Shown here piece by piece: positions 27,038 through 35,444 of a stretch of 64,000 bases of DNA (its first letter is position 1; every line of letters begins with the position of its first letter). The DNA is from Vallitalea pronyensis (GTDB taxonomy: Bacteria; Bacillota; Clostridia; Lachnospirales; Vallitaleaceae). The translations under genes were made by a program, and so were the position numbers. Where the stretch lies: NCBI RefSeq assembly GCF_018141445.1, contig NZ_CP058649.1, positions 4,483,001 through 4,547,000 of the forward strand, in the 5' to 3' direction. The notes beneath the pieces are model-generated. The model worked only from the letters and a program-made list of their open reading frames with translations. It searched no databases and was not told the origin of the DNA.

Positions 27038-27502
27038 ATGGAAATTCAAAAATGTACAAAAGAATCTTTTTCTGTTATAGGAAAAGAAGGTTCTACAAAT
27101 GACGGGAATGGATTTATTCAAAAATTGTGGGAGGATGCTAATTCTCATTTTGATGAAGTAGCTGAACTAACCAAAAAAGATGAGGAAGGTAATCTTCTTG
27201 GACTATGGGGTGCAATGTCTGATTTATCCCATTCTTTTAAACCATGGGAGGATAATTTTTCAAAGGGTCTCTATCTTGCAGGTGTTGAAGTAACGGATGA
27301 TGCACAAGCTCCAAAAGGTTGGGTAAAATGGACAATTCCTTCGTATGAATATATTTATGTTAAGAACGAAGATAGTAAAACATTTGCTGATGTTATAGCA
27401 TACCTAAACGATAACGATATTCAGCTTGTAGGTGCTGTACACGATTTTAATTGTCCTAAAACTGGACAAGGGTACATGTTCTTTCCAATACGAAAATTAT
27501 AA
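27038..27502 (+). CDS. GyrI-like small-molecule-binding protein
   Basis: 154 aa. It is a stand-alone effector-binding domain of the AraC/GyrI (SBM450-type) superfamily. The N-terminal strand EIQKCTKESFSVIGKEGS, central GLWGAMSDL, and the C-terminal pair of strands with the acidic residue in VGAVHDFNCPKTGQGYMFFPIRKL match the fold. Relatives bind hydrophobic or cationic drugs, or hydrolyse them. No DNA-binding domain is present. AGGAGG precedes the ATG, and terminator copy B follows. Confidence 0.75.
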   Translation: MEIQKCTKESFSVIGKEGSTNDGNGFIQKLWEDANSHFDEVAELTKKDEEGNLLGLWGAMSDLSHSFKPWEDNFSKGLYLAGVEVTDDAQAPKGWVKWTIPSYEYIYVKNEDSKTFADVIAYLNDNDIQLVGAVHDFNCPKTGQGYMFFPIRKL

Positions 27503-27506
27503 GTAA

Positions 27507-27594
27507 AAGGGACTGTTTTTTACGCAGTCCCTTTATTTATAATGCTTGAAAGTATTTTACATTTATGAACTTGACATTGATTATAAAACATAAA
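27507..27594 (+). repeat. Dispersed terminator repeat, copy B
   Basis: The stem AAAGGGACTG/CAGTCCCTTT (27508-27517 and 27527-27536) ends the GyrI-like gene. The tail TATGAACTTGACATTGAT and on to AAAACATA repeats that of copy A with a few substitutions. Confidence 0.82.
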
Positions 27595-27673
27595 GAATAC
27601 TTCAAGGCTACTATATTAAGAAAACTACCAAAATGAAATTGGTTGCTTACATAACTAGCCAGTTACTTGCTGT

Positions 27674-28717
27674 TTATTCCTTTTTCGTATTGTTATAAAA
27701 GTGATCACCATAGTTGAATAGCTTTTTATATACTACTACTTCTTTTTCGTTTAATTTATTCTGGCTCCAATTAGGAAAAAGCGGACATTTATTAAATGTC
27801 TTTTCGTTATAGGTAATATTAACCGATAATATTTCTCTCTTCTTGGTCTTATCCATTTGGATACAGAAACGACATTTATTGCAATCTTTTGTTCTTTCTA
27901 AGACAAATTCCTTTGTGTCTTTATCTAATTGATTAAAATGATGCATGATAACTTTAAAGTAAGGTATGATAAAATCGTATCTTATTTGCTCTTTATCTCC
28001 TGGGAAAAATTGAACCATGAAACGAGCTCGTACCTTTTTGGGATATTCTTTCATCCATGTATATTGCATTCCTTTATTTGAATAAACAAATCCATTGTCA
28101 ATAAAGTACTTCTCCAACTCATTAAGACCAACTTTATTGCCAGTTAACTCGCCAAATAACTTTATACTAGGAACTTGCTTATCGCTATACCTAGCAAAAA
28201 TAAAATTTAATATTTTATTTGTTTTAGGAATTTTTTTGTCTTGTTGGACAATAGATAGTTCTTTCCATGCCGGAAAAATGAGTGGATATTTTTCATTTCT
28301 GAAACTCCAGTATTCTTCACCTTGTTCACATGAAATACCAATTACTTGAAAGATTATAAGAGATTTCTTTATTTTTCTACAATCTGTTTTATTAATCATT
28401 AAGACATTGTCTTCTACACAACCCATTATCCCCATGTCATATAAGAGCTCAAAAAAGGCAAAGAACTTCCTTCCAAATTTACGTAAATCTGCACTAGAAA
28501 CAATAGAATCTTCTAAGGGTTCAAGGTCAATAATAGAAGGTTTTTTATAAATAATATCTATTGTTTCATCTAGAAATTTATACATTTGTTTTTGAGACTC
28601 TTCACTTGCCATACTATTGTTAACATATACAAATTCTGTATACAGAGCTTTATATGGATATATAAAACGTTCTGCAAGACTATTAAACGATTTTCCAATC
28701 ATATTTTCACATATCAT
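27674..28717 (-). CDS. Uncharacterised protein with C-terminal cysteine cluster
   Basis: 347 aa from the ATG at 28717, which has GAGGAGG upstream; an earlier in-frame ATG at 28756 lacks a ribosome site. I do not recognise the family. The protein is soluble, with no signal peptide or membrane segment. Near the C-terminus it has CNKCRFCIQMDKTKKR followed 20 residues later by KCPLFPNW, a CxxCxxC-type cluster that may bind zinc. The N-terminal half is helical and charged. It is a single gene on the minus strand, convergent with the GyrI-like gene. Confidence 0.6.
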   Translation of the reverse strand: MICENMIGKSFNSLAERFIYPYKALYTEFVYVNNSMASEESQKQMYKFLDETIDIIYKKPSIIDLEPLEDSIVSSADLRKFGRKFFAFFELLYDMGIMGCVEDNVLMINKTDCRKIKKSLIIFQVIGISCEQGEEYWSFRNEKYPLIFPAWKELSIVQQDKKIPKTNKILNFIFARYSDKQVPSIKLFGELTGNKVGLNELEKYFIDNGFVYSNKGMQYTWMKEYPKKVRARFMVQFFPGDKEQIRYDFIIPYFKVIMHHFNQLDKDTKEFVLERTKDCNKCRFCIQMDKTKKREILSVNITYNEKTFNKCPLFPNWSQNKLNEKEVVVYKKLFNYGDHFYNNTKKE

Positions 28718-29097
28718 TTTATTCCTCCTCATATTGTTAGTTGTCTTTACCCTCATAGATTTTAATTATTGTTAGTTGTCAAGTGTTTATCTAAGTATAT
28801 CTATTTTAAACCACCTATATATATTGAATAATTATCTTAGGTTTCAGCTATTTAACAAATTAAAAGTATTAATGCCTTCCCGATAGATTTATAGTTAGGC
28901 ATAGTCAACTATTCTACGAACAATGCATATTGCATTGACATACAAACTTTACCACTTTAAAAATGATTTTGTCAAGGTTATCTTGTATTATTAACGATAA
29001 CTACCTTTCATATTTTATTATTATCATGTTTTTAATTAAGAAATTCCTATACAGGGGAAAGGGTATCCTAGTAGGACAAAATTTACAAAAATTAATG
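28718..29097. other. Intergenic stretch upstream of the alpha/beta hydrolase
   Basis: About 380 bp of AT-rich sequence between a minus-strand gene and a plus-strand gene. It must contain the promoter of the minus-strand gene, but I could not single one out. No convincing coding sequence was seen. Confidence 0.45.
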
Positions 29098-29145
29098 AAC
29101 TTGACAACACTACAAGTTGCAGAGCTAAATGAATTACTGTATAAT
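29098..29145 (+). promoter_or_regulatory. Promoter and operator of the alpha/beta hydrolase gene
   Basis: TTGCAG (29117-29122), a 17-bp spacer and TATAAT (29140-29145) form a good promoter. AACTTG (29098-29103) and CAAGTT (29113-29118) are a perfect 6-bp inverted repeat, 9 bp apart, touching the -35 box and likely an operator. Confidence 0.65.
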
Positions 29146-29189
29146 ATTGGCATCATAATACAAAATAAGCCATTAAGGGAGGAATTAAC

Positions 29190-29936
29190 TTGGCCTATCA
29201 TATATACCATAACCAAAAAATATATTTTGATGTTATAGGAGAAGGAGAACCCTTACTCTTATTGCATGGAAACACCGCTTCTTCAAACATGTTTCAACAT
29301 TTATTGAAGTTATACAAAGACGATTATAAGATTATACTTTTGGATTTTTTAGGACATGGTAAGTCCGATAGACTTACTCAGTTTCCCACTGATTTTTGGT
29401 TTGACCAAGCATTACAGGTTATTCATTTTCTAGAAAATCAAAATCTTGGAAAAGTCAATATTGTAGGTACGAGCGGTGGTGCTCTCGTTGCATTGAACGT
29501 AGCCCTTGAAAGACCTGACTTGGTCAATAAGGTTGTAGCAGATAGTTTTGAAGGAGAATTCTCTCTAGAATCAGTAGCAAATATTGCTGAAGAAGATCGA
29601 AATCAATCAAAACAAATAGAAAGTGCGGTGAATTTTTGGCAGTATAATCACGGAAGTGATTGGGAAACTATTGTTGATCATGACACAAGGGTTATTATTG
29701 AACATCATAACTCTATCGGAAAATTCTTTCACCATGATTTATCAGAACTAAAAGTTCCAGCATTGTTAACAGGTAGCTTGGAAGATGAATATTTTCCAGA
29801 TATTGAAGCAACCTATAAATCGCTCGTTCAAAAAATAAAAGAAAGCAAAATGCATGTGTTCTCAAAAGGTCATCATCCAGCCATGGATTCAAATGCCGAA
29901 TCATTTGCAAAAATTGTGAAGGAGTTTATGCATTAG
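29190..29936 (+). CDS. Alpha/beta hydrolase
   Basis: 248 aa. LLLLHGNTASSNMF forms the oxyanion region, VGTSGGALVALN holds the nucleophilic Ser of the elbow, LTGSLEDEYFP supplies the acid, and SKGHHPAMD the catalytic His. The fold is complete and cytoplasmic; the substrate (an ester, lactone or amide) is unknown. Translation appears to start at TTG 29190, six bases after AGGGAGG, as no ATG is near. A degenerate terminator of the dispersed family follows. Confidence 0.88.
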   Translation: MAYHIYHNQKIYFDVIGEGEPLLLLHGNTASSNMFQHLLKLYKDDYKIILLDFLGHGKSDRLTQFPTDFWFDQALQVIHFLENQNLGKVNIVGTSGGALVALNVALERPDLVNKVVADSFEGEFSLESVANIAEEDRNQSKQIESAVNFWQYNHGSDWETIVDHDTRVIIEHHNSIGKFFHHDLSELKVPALLTGSLEDEYFPDIEATYKSLVQKIKESKMHVFSKGHHPAMDSNAESFAKIVKEFMH

Positions 29937-30067
29937 CCAAGATATGTTTTTGTTTTTTTACTATAAGAAACGTGCTGAATACCAATTTCTATGCTTATTA
30001 GGGTTTGTCCCCAGAAATTATAGGAGATGGTGAATGCTTACTTACTCTCTTCATATCTTAATTATAG

Positions 30068-30097
30068 AAAAGGGGCTGTTTTTTAACATCCCTTTTT
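30068..30097 (+). terminator. Terminator after the hydrolase gene, degenerate repeat copy C
   Basis: AAAAGGG (30068-30074) pairs with CCCTTTT (30090-30096) and a T-run follows. The loop (CTGTTTTTTAACA region) and the downstream GTTTGAAAGTTATT resemble copies A, B and D, but the inner stem pairing has been lost. Confidence 0.65.
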
Positions 30098-30146
30098 ATT
30101 ACGTTTGAAAGTTATTCTTATATGCTTTTATCATCTAAATTATATA

Positions 30147-30716
30147 TTATTTGATGCAGTTAAGCATCCATTCATTTTTTAACAATCTGTAAGATACCCT
30201 ATCTCTCATTTTTCCCTCATGCCATACCTTCATTTTAAATTCTGCCTCTTTAATCATACCACATTTTTGCATGACTCTCTCTGATCCTTTATTATCTTTG
30301 ATGCATCCAGCTGATATTCGAAATACATTATTATCTACAAAAGCAAATCGAATTACCTCTTTAACTGCTTCTGTAACATAACCCTTGTTCCAAAATTTGG
30401 GGTATATGAAATATCCAAGGTCCACAAGTTTTCCTAATGGTGTAAAAGCTGTAACTGTATAACCAACCTCCCCTATATAAGCTTTAGTTACTTTATTTTT
30501 AATCCTAAAAAAATATTTTCTTCTATTATTTGAAAAAGTATCTTCTATTACATTAATCAAATTCGTTTTTGACTCTTCTAGTGTAGATGTTTCAATATCT
30601 TTAAGATAATACATTGTGTCTTTATCCGATAATAACTTATGATAGGAATGCAAATCATTAATTGTATGGTTTCTTAGTAGTAATCGTTTAGTTTCTAAAT
30701 AAATCAATGCATCCAT
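30147..30716 (-). CDS. GNAT-family N-acetyltransferase (RimJ/RimL-like)
   Basis: 189 aa. It begins with the ETKRLLLRNHTINDLHSYHKLLSD signature of RimJ/RimL-type acetyltransferases. The middle strand IGEVGYTVTAFTPLGKLVDLGYFIYPKFWNKGYVTEAVKEVIRFAF includes the acetyl-CoA-binding loop. GSERVMQKCGM follows. The acceptor is unknown: ribosomal protein N-termini or small amines. It is a single gene, convergent with the hydrolase. Confidence 0.88.
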   Translation of the reverse strand: MDALIYLETKRLLLRNHTINDLHSYHKLLSDKDTMYYLKDIETSTLEESKTNLINVIEDTFSNNRRKYFFRIKNKVTKAYIGEVGYTVTAFTPLGKLVDLGYFIYPKFWNKGYVTEAVKEVIRFAFVDNNVFRISAGCIKDNKGSERVMQKCGMIKEAEFKMKVWHEGKMRDRVSYRLLKNEWMLNCIK

Positions 30717-30851
30717 GTTTTCTCCTTTATAAACTGTAATCTATTTTTATCCACTGCCGTTTCGACTAATTGACAATTAGTGTTGTTATTTAATCGTTAC
30801 ATTACAATTATACATTTGTTAGCAAAATATAACAATAATGAATGGAAGCTG

Positions 30852-30880
30852 TTCACTAGAACTAATGTTCGTGATATAAT
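30852..30880 (+). promoter_or_regulatory. Promoter with GAAC-N4-GTTC box, flavin reductase-like gene
   Basis: TATAAT (30875-30880) is preceded by GAACTAATGTTC (30859-30870). The spacing to the -10 box is four bases, the same as at 26950-26961. A further GTTC lies four bases upstream, making a tandem array of half sites. The -35 (TTCACT) is weak. Confidence 0.6.
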
Positions 30881-30923
30881 AAATATAGAAATAAAGTAAT
30901 AACATTATGCGAGGAGGTCTTTT

Positions 30924-31577
30924 ATGAATTATGAACACAACAAGAATAAACCAGATATTATAACTGAAGATTGGCCAAATCAGTACACAATACTGCCATG
31001 GATGTCGTACTTAACTTCAATCCCTCATGTTATCTTTATGGTAACGACGTTAAAAGAAAATGGTCTTTCTAATGCAGCATTGCATGGATGGGCAAGTTTT
31101 TCTGGTGAGGGTAATAACTACTATATCATAATGCCTGTGATGAAACATTCACATACTTACCAAAACATAAAAAGGGATAATGAATTCTGTGTAAACTTTT
31201 TATCATCTAATTATGTTGATTTGTGTAAAGAAACAATAGCCAAGAATGCACATGATATAGATGAACTTACGAGTGTTGGGTTCACACCTGAGAAATCAAA
31301 AGTTATTAAAGCTCCCCGTATAAAAGAAAGTTTTTTAAAGCTTGAATGTACATATGAATGGGAAAAAGAATTATGTCCAAACAGTATAAATGTTACTGTA
31401 TGTGCTAAAGTTAACCATATCTCTGCTAATGAATCATTTGTAACCAGTGCTATTTCTAATCGATATGGTCATGATAGTTTCATGTTTCATCTTATGGCTA
31501 TGAAAAATCCGTATACTGGCGAAAGGATAAAAGGCGGTATCGGTAGAATTGAACTGACAAGAGAAATGGAATTATAA
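30924..31577 (+). CDS. Flavin reductase-like (FMN-binding) protein
   Basis: 217 aa with the split-barrel flavin reductase fold. The N-terminal strand PHVIFMVTTLKENGLSNAALHGWASFSG binds FMN in this family. HTYQNIKRDNEFCVNFLSSNYVDLCKETIAKNAHDIDEL and ECTYEWEKELCPNSINVTVCAKVNHI follow. Such proteins reduce flavin with NAD(P)H or bind FMN in oxidoreductase systems. No oxygenase partner is adjacent. AGGAGG precedes the start, and the HAD gene follows 77 bp later and may be co-transcribed. Confidence 0.82.
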   Translation: MNYEHNKNKPDIITEDWPNQYTILPWMSYLTSIPHVIFMVTTLKENGLSNAALHGWASFSGEGNNYYIIMPVMKHSHTYQNIKRDNEFCVNFLSSNYVDLCKETIAKNAHDIDELTSVGFTPEKSKVIKAPRIKESFLKLECTYEWEKELCPNSINVTVCAKVNHISANESFVTSAISNRYGHDSFMFHLMAMKNPYTGERIKGGIGRIELTREMEL

Positions 31578-31654
31578 AGGAAATAGCGTATAGCTCATAA
31601 TCTTCATTCAAACGATTATTCATGCTATAACAGTAAATATAAAGGGGAAGAAAC

Positions 31655-32380
31655 ATGATGGATATACCTAAAATGATTATTTTTGATTATGGACAAACCT
31701 TAGTTGATGAAAAGCCTTATGATATACTTAAGGGCACAGAAGCTGTACTTCTTCATGCTGTTGAGAATCCTGATAACGTTTCAGCAGAAGAAATATGTGT
31801 ATTATCTACTAAGCTTTTTGGAGAAATCGTAAAGCATAGAGATCTATCCGTATTAGAAGCACATAATCATTCTTTTCAAAACTATCTTTATGACTATTTT
31901 GGAATAGTATTTACTATATCCTCACTAGAAATAGAAAGGATTTTTGAAGGTGCAGCATCTACTGGTGAACCTACAAAAAATATTGGTGGTTTCTTACAGT
32001 TGCTTAGTAGAAAAGGCATACGTACAGGTGTTATAAGTAATATGTCATTTAGCGGCAGTATGCTCACTGAACGTATTAATCGATATATGCCATCACATGC
32101 ATTTGAATTTATTATTTCAAGCAGTGAATATGTGTTTAGGAAACCTCATAAACGCATATTTGAGCTTGCTCTTCGTAAAGCCAAACTTGAACCTCACCAC
32201 GTTTGGTATTGTGGTGATCATGCTATATGTGATATTGATGGAGCCGCCAATTGTGGTATATTTCCTATTTGGTACAAGGGTGCATTTGAAGAGAAAAATA
32301 CCCATGTTCCAACTATAAGTGATTATTTAGAGGTAAATGATTGGCATGAATTAATAACATTGATTGAAAAAAATAAATGA
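31655..32380 (+). CDS. HAD-family hydrolase
   Basis: 241 aa. Motif I reads IFDYGQTLVDE, so the second Asp of DxDxT is replaced by Gly. The nucleophile is retained but the general acid is not, as in some HAD branches. Motif II is GVISNMSFSG; Lys is in FRKPHKRIFELAL; motif IV is WYCGDHAICDIDGAANCGI. A four-helix cap lies between motifs I and II. It is probably a phosphatase of small metabolites, perhaps with altered chemistry. Terminator copy D follows. Confidence 0.83.
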   Translation: MMDIPKMIIFDYGQTLVDEKPYDILKGTEAVLLHAVENPDNVSAEEICVLSTKLFGEIVKHRDLSVLEAHNHSFQNYLYDYFGIVFTISSLEIERIFEGAASTGEPTKNIGGFLQLLSRKGIRTGVISNMSFSGSMLTERINRYMPSHAFEFIISSSEYVFRKPHKRIFELALRKAKLEPHHVWYCGDHAICDIDGAANCGIFPIWYKGAFEEKNTHVPTISDYLEVNDWHELITLIEKNK

Positions 32381-32423
32381 GATAATGTGTTGATAATATA
32401 TAAAATATGACTATAAAAAAATA

Positions 32424-32480
32424 GAGGGACTGTTTTTACGCAGTCCCTTTATTTATATACTTTGAAAGAACTCTACATTG
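32424..32480 (+). repeat. Dispersed terminator repeat, copy D
   Basis: AGGGACTG and CAGTCCCT enclose the same TTTTTACG loop as copy A (32425-32448). A T-rich stretch and CTTTGAAAGAACTCTACATT follow, resembling the tail of copy B. It ends the HAD gene. Confidence 0.8.
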
Positions 32481-32598
32481 TTCTTGTTCAAACGTAAAGC
32501 GTTTGACCATGGATGTATAATAAAATCAAAAGATTCTCAACTTTATTGTTCAGTAGCATGCCACACAAGCATTTATCCATATTTCTTTCTAATTCGAA

Positions 32599-33609
32599 CT
32601 ATAAATGATGATGTATTTCACACCATTCTTTTAACCATGTATATTGTCTATCAACCCAATTATCATTTAGCCAATGGATGCCTTCAATTGGTGCACGGTT
32701 TATTGGGATATTAGCATTTAACTCGTAATGTCGCAATGCAATAAATAGTGGTATTGAGTCTATTTCCAATTGTGTTAATGGGAATAAATCGGTATAACCT
32801 TCAAGAAAAATATCCAATGTTTCTTGCGTATTCAATATGTTCTTTTTATCCAAATTAAAATAATCTGTTTTATCACAATAAACTGCAATATCAAACATAT
32901 TGCACCCAATGCCACATGCATCAAAATCAAAAAATGCAACATCATCTTTCAAAGTTTTTATAATATTACCATTATGAAAATCACCGTGGCAAAATCCAAT
33001 ACTCTGTGGTTGTTTCGAATAGAGTTCTTTTATTTTTCGCGATAGCAATACTCCGTAACTTTCAAAAAAATTCTTCTCTTTAATTTTGTTTGGAAAGTAT
33101 ACATCCATTACTTCTATAAAATTATTAATTATATGGTCTTCATCTATATTTATTAGTCTATCTAATAAAGGATAGTTGTTCATATGTAGTCTAATTAGTC
33201 CTAATTGTCTTCCAATAACTCTATGAACATCATTGTAATATGATACTGGCATTGTTTTTCCATTGATAAAATGCATAACAACAACTTCACGTTCCCCTTC
33301 TGGTGCAAGGATAGTTGTTGTATTTAGGTTACTGTTGTTTTTAAACACTCTAGGAACTATTATACCTTTTTTCCACAAATAATCCATTACATTTGCACTT
33401 TTTTTAGCATTTTTTTTGTGAAGAGGAAGACTCTTATATATTTTCATAACATATTGTTGCTTGTCATCCTCAATGAAGTATACATCTCCAATAAAGGAAC
33501 GATATAACTGCAATGACTTGATATTATTTATTTTATAATATTCCTCCAATAGCATAATAAGGTCATTGTTACTTAAAACAGAATAGCAACAACTTGCTTT
33601 AAACAGCAT
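32599..33609 (-). CDS. Aminoglycoside phosphotransferase (APH)-family kinase
   Basis: 336 aa with the protein-kinase-like APH fold. IGFCHGDFHNGNII carries the catalytic Asp, DVAFFDFDACGIG the Mg-binding Asp, and QQYVMKIYKSL the ATP-binding Lys. Relatives phosphorylate aminoglycosides, homoserine, choline or spore-coat sugars (CotS). The substrate cannot be named. GGAGG lies eight bases before the ATG. It is a single gene, convergent with the HAD gene. Confidence 0.83.
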   Translation of the reverse strand: MLFKASCCYSVLSNNDLIMLLEEYYKINNIKSLQLYRSFIGDVYFIEDDKQQYVMKIYKSLPLHKKNAKKSANVMDYLWKKGIIVPRVFKNNSNLNTTTILAPEGEREVVVMHFINGKTMPVSYYNDVHRVIGRQLGLIRLHMNNYPLLDRLINIDEDHIINNFIEVMDVYFPNKIKEKNFFESYGVLLSRKIKELYSKQPQSIGFCHGDFHNGNIIKTLKDDVAFFDFDACGIGCNMFDIAVYCDKTDYFNLDKKNILNTQETLDIFLEGYTDLFPLTQLEIDSIPLFIALRHYELNANIPINRAPIEGIHWLNDNWVDRQYTWLKEWCEIHHHL

Positions 33610-33867
33610 ATGTATAACCTCCTGGTTTTATGGTATGTATTTAAAAGCGTAGATATGGAATTGTGGCTAATATCTACTTATATTATGTCTATTTTATCAC
33701 TACCATATTTAGCAAGCAAATGCATTTTGGAATATTTGTGGAATACTAATGCTATTGATACCACATGTAATAATGAATTAATGCACAAGACAGTATTAAT
33801 TGTTTTATAATAATGAAGTCTGATAATCAATTTCCTATATAGCATTTACTACTCCTATGGATATGAG

Positions 33868-33978
33868 AGGATGTGTATCATGAATAAACAAAGTGAAATT
33901 AATAAAAAGGCATGGTTAGCCAATGAAGACCTTCATAAGCACTCGGGTTATTGGAATATTAGCATATAACTCGTAATG
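33868..33978 (+). pseudogene. Mosaic fragment: methyltransferase 5' end joined to APH-gene sequence
   Basis: Bases 33868-33915 match 47918-47965 at about 46 of 48 positions. They include the ribosome site and first 12 codons of the methyltransferase gene. Bases 33949-33978 match 32701-32730 at 28 of 30 positions, which is coding sequence of the APH-family gene in reverse. The reading frame (33880-33969) ends after 29 codons. The rest of 33610-34016 holds no recognisable gene. Confidence 0.7.
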
Positions 33979-34016
33979 ATACATTTATCAATGTACTCAT
34001 GATTTTCTTCTATAAT

Positions 34017-35300
34017 CTACCTTTCATTAAGCAAATCCAGCATATTCTCAACAACCCTTTTATAAGCTGGCAACTCCACCAGATTCGTCATCTCAACGGG
34101 GTCTTCCCATAAATCAAACAATAAATAAGGTTCATGCCCTTTGGCGGTTACTACCAATTTATATCGTTTATCTCTGACCATCACCCAATGTTTATGATTG
34201 CTCATAAGAATCTCTGAGAAAACGGGATAATCATGGTCTTCTTCATCTATTTTACCTTCTATTAACCCTGCCAAACTGTGTCCATGCTTACCAGACACTT
34301 GATCTAGACCAGCTAATTCAAGACATGTTGGGTAATAGTCTATACATGAAACCGGCGTCTTTATTCGTGTTCCTGCTTTTGCTCCAGGCGCATTCACAAT
34401 TAATGGTATACCACACGATTCTTCATAGGGAAGACACTTGTTCAGCTGACCATGACTTCCTTGCATATCGCCGTGATCCGATGAGAACAGTATGACAGTC
34501 TCATCATCAATACCAAGCTCTTCCAAGGTTGCCATAAGCCGACCAACGCCTGTATCAATCTGAGTCACCATGGCATTATACAAACGTTTATAATGGGCCA
34601 TATCGTTCCCATACTTCTGAAAATCTGGATCATTTTCTATTGGTCGAGGACTGTAGGGAGATTGGGTTGGTGTAAAGGGATCAACCCCTTGATAGTTAAG
34701 AGGAAAAAACACAGGGGACTCTGCATACATGGCTTCATAACAAGGTGAAGGCTGCTCTGGATAATGGGGTGCTTGATAAAAAACAACGTGCACGAAAGGT
34801 TTATCTTTATCAGCCAGCATCCTTAATCGTTCTACGCCTATATCCGTTGTAACATCTGTTCTATGCCCTTCATACCGTATCTCTTCATTATCTTCATTAT
34901 AGAAACACACATCTTTTAAAAAGCCATTGTAGCATTGATAACCTATAAAATGCTTAAAGCTACCTCTTAAATCTTCGGGTATTGGGCAATTACCTGCTCC
35001 TCCAAGATGCCACTTTCCTACAAAGCTCGTTTCATAGCCTGCTCTATTGAAACTATCCGCTAATGTTTCTACTCCGTGAGGTAATGGGTCATTATTGTTC
35101 CATACACCGTTATCCCGTGTATACATTCCAGTAAATAAATTGCCCCTATAAGGTCCACAGACTGGAGAGTTGGCATAGCAATTATCAAAAACAACACCCT
35201 TTTGGGCTAAACGATCGATATTGGGTGTTATCACATGATCTCTTTTGAACCCCATTGCATCTTTATGCATTTGATCTGCCATTATCATCAATATGTTCAT
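34017..35300 (-). CDS. Sulfatase (formylglycine-dependent)
   Basis: 427 aa from the ATG at 35300, with GGAGGG seven bases upstream; earlier GTG/ATG codons overlap that site. The active-site motif C-G-P-Y-R begins at Cys48, the residue converted to formylglycine by an anaerobic sulfatase-maturating enzyme, which is not in the window. Metal ligands appear in IMADQM near the start and SSDHGDMQGSHGQ near residue 275. No signal peptide is seen, so it should act in the cytoplasm on imported sulfated saccharides. It is the last gene of the lplB-to-sulfatase run, after the heparinase-like lyase. Confidence 0.92.
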   Translation of the reverse strand: MNILMIMADQMHKDAMGFKRDHVITPNIDRLAQKGVVFDNCYANSPVCGPYRGNLFTGMYTRDNGVWNNNDPLPHGVETLADSFNRAGYETSFVGKWHLGGAGNCPIPEDLRGSFKHFIGYQCYNGFLKDVCFYNEDNEEIRYEGHRTDVTTDIGVERLRMLADKDKPFVHVVFYQAPHYPEQPSPCYEAMYAESPVFFPLNYQGVDPFTPTQSPYSPRPIENDPDFQKYGNDMAHYKRLYNAMVTQIDTGVGRLMATLEELGIDDETVILFSSDHGDMQGSHGQLNKCLPYEESCGIPLIVNAPGAKAGTRIKTPVSCIDYYPTCLELAGLDQVSGKHGHSLAGLIEGKIDEEDHDYPVFSEILMSNHKHWVMVRDKRYKLVVTAKGHEPYLLFDLWEDPVEMTNLVELPAYKRVVENMLDLLNER

Positions 35301-35444
35301 GTCCATTCCCTCCACTTTTATATCCTGTAACTATATTATACAATACTTATTAAAAGCTATCGACCTATCATGACTATAAAATTAGCCGTAGTATAAGATA
35401 GGTTATTAAAGTACATCAATACTTATGGGCACATACATTAGCCA

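Noticed and set aside
28963..29238. 91-aa frame upstream of and overlapping the alpha/beta hydrolase
   Set aside because: The frame has no ribosome site or recognisable domain and runs across the hydrolase promoter and start.
26832..32480. Integron cassette array with attC sites
   Set aside because: The repeats resemble cassette boundaries, but there is no integron integrase, no attC core-site pattern, and minus-strand genes are interspersed.
33610..33810. 66-aa open frame downstream of the APH-gene start region
   Set aside because: It has no ribosome site and no recognisable similarity, and lies in a region of mosaic fragments.
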